From positions 1,736,001 through 1,800,000 of the forward strand of contig NZ_FUIH01000007.1 in the NCBI RefSeq assembly GCF_900162695.1: a stretch of 64,000 bases of DNA, in the 5' to 3' direction. The notes under the pieces are model-generated. The model did not search any database. It was not told the origin of the DNA and saw nothing but the letters and a program-made list of their open reading frames with translations. Every line of letters starts with the position of its first letter. Positions within the stretch are counted from its first letter, which is position 1. Source of the stretch: Virgibacillus siamensis. Its GTDB lineage: Bacteria > Bacillota > Bacilli > Bacillales > Amphibacillaceae. Below, in pieces: positions 63,752-64,000 of this stretch. The position numbers and the translations under genes were made by a program.

Positions 63752-64000
63752 TTATTCATTTATAATAGCTTGCAGTTCCTCGATCTTGTCTGTCTTTTCC
63801 CATGGAAATAATATATCTGTTCTGCCGAAGTGTCCGTATGCGGCTGTTTTTTTATAGATTGGACGCTGCAAATCCAACATCCGGATGATTCCAGCCGGCC
63901 GCAGATCAAAAATCTTTCTAGTTGCTTTTTCCATTTCAGATTCAGCAACAGTACCGGTTCCAAATGTGTTAATGGAGATTGAAACCGGCTCTGCTACACC
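63752..64000 (-). CDS. metK: S-adenosylmethionine synthetase, C-terminal part
   Basis: The last 82 residues of MetK, which makes SAM from methionine and ATP. The family C-terminus is clear: FDLRPAGIIRMLDL, YKKTAAYGHFGR and FPWEKTDK, preceded by VSISINTFGTGTV. The frame is open to the window edge, so the rest of the gene and any SAM riboswitch lie beyond it. Its stop is about 40 bases from the repeat element; no classical terminator was seen, and the element itself may serve as one. Confidence 0.95.
   Translation of the reverse strand, partial: GVAEPVSISINTFGTGTVAESEMEKATRKIFDLRPAGIIRMLDLQRPIYKKTAAYGHFGRTDILFPWEKTDKIEELQAIINE

Overview
The window is a low-GC chromosomal segment from an endospore-forming Bacillota of the Bacillaceae. 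Most genes are orthologues, in nearly the same order, of the Bacillus subtilis yt* region: moaB-ackA-ytxK-tpx-ytfJ-ytfI-nadF-ytcJ-sspA-thiI-nifZ-ezrA-yttP-ytsP-rpsD-tyrS-acuABC-ccpA-aroA-ytxH/G-murC-sftA-ytpRQP-ytoQ-ytoP-ytzB-ytnP-trmB-ytzH-ytmP-ytlP-ytzG-ytgP-ytfP, then leuS-ytqB-ytpB-ytoA-asnB-metK. The SASP, YtfJ/GerW, SftA and YtpB genes indicate a spore former. Gene content and the type of intergenic repeats suggest the Virgibacillus/Oceanobacillus/Lentibacillus group, but this is inference.

Layout. 0-10 kb: M24 peptidase (cut by the window edge), SDR protein, UspA, a ytxK-ackA-moaB operon, thiol peroxidase, ytfI-ytfJ, NAD kinase and a YtcJ amidohydrolase. 10-21 kb: SASP, thiI with its cysteine desulfurase, EzrA, divergent yttP/ytsP with a palindrome between them, autoregulated rpsD, two membrane proteins, and tyrS behind a tyrosine T-box. 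21-34 kb: a class A PBP with a FnIII-like domain and a KPD-repeat tail, a 14-core direct-repeat array, acuABC, ccpA, aroA, ytxGH, murC and a nicotinate phosphoribosyltransferase. 34-49 kb: sftA, the ytpRQP cluster, peptidase, lactonase and RNA-modification genes, murJ (ytgP) and ytfP. 49-55 kb: a second direct-repeat array, then a complete rrn operon on the minus strand (16S-tRNA-Ile-tRNA-Ala-23S-5S) with two consensus promoters. 55-64 kb: a rhodanese, a secreted protein of unknown function, leuS behind a leucine T-box, ytqB, ytpB, ytoA, asnB and the 3' end of metK.

The genes are mainly housekeeping: translation (rpsD, tyrS, leuS, rrn, tRNA modification by ThiI, TrmB and YtqB), envelope and division (EzrA, MurC, MurJ, PBP, SftA), acetate metabolism and carbon control (ackA, acuABC, ccpA), and NAD metabolism (nadF, NAPRTase). 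Compared with B. subtilis (from memory), yteJ-sppA, hisJ, acsA, motPS and malS are missing from their usual places, while the PBP, the NAPRTase, the DUF84 NTPase, the YkvI-like protein and the secreted protein are additions.

The least explained structures are non-coding. Two arrays carry a GGTYGAT core every 20-21 bp (14 cores at 24.76-25.04 kb; 10 cores at exactly 21 bp at 49.32-49.52 kb), each lying between transcription terminators. A large stem-loop-like intergenic element occurs in two oppositely oriented copies at the two ends of the window (1.07-1.43 kb and 63.48-63.71 kb).
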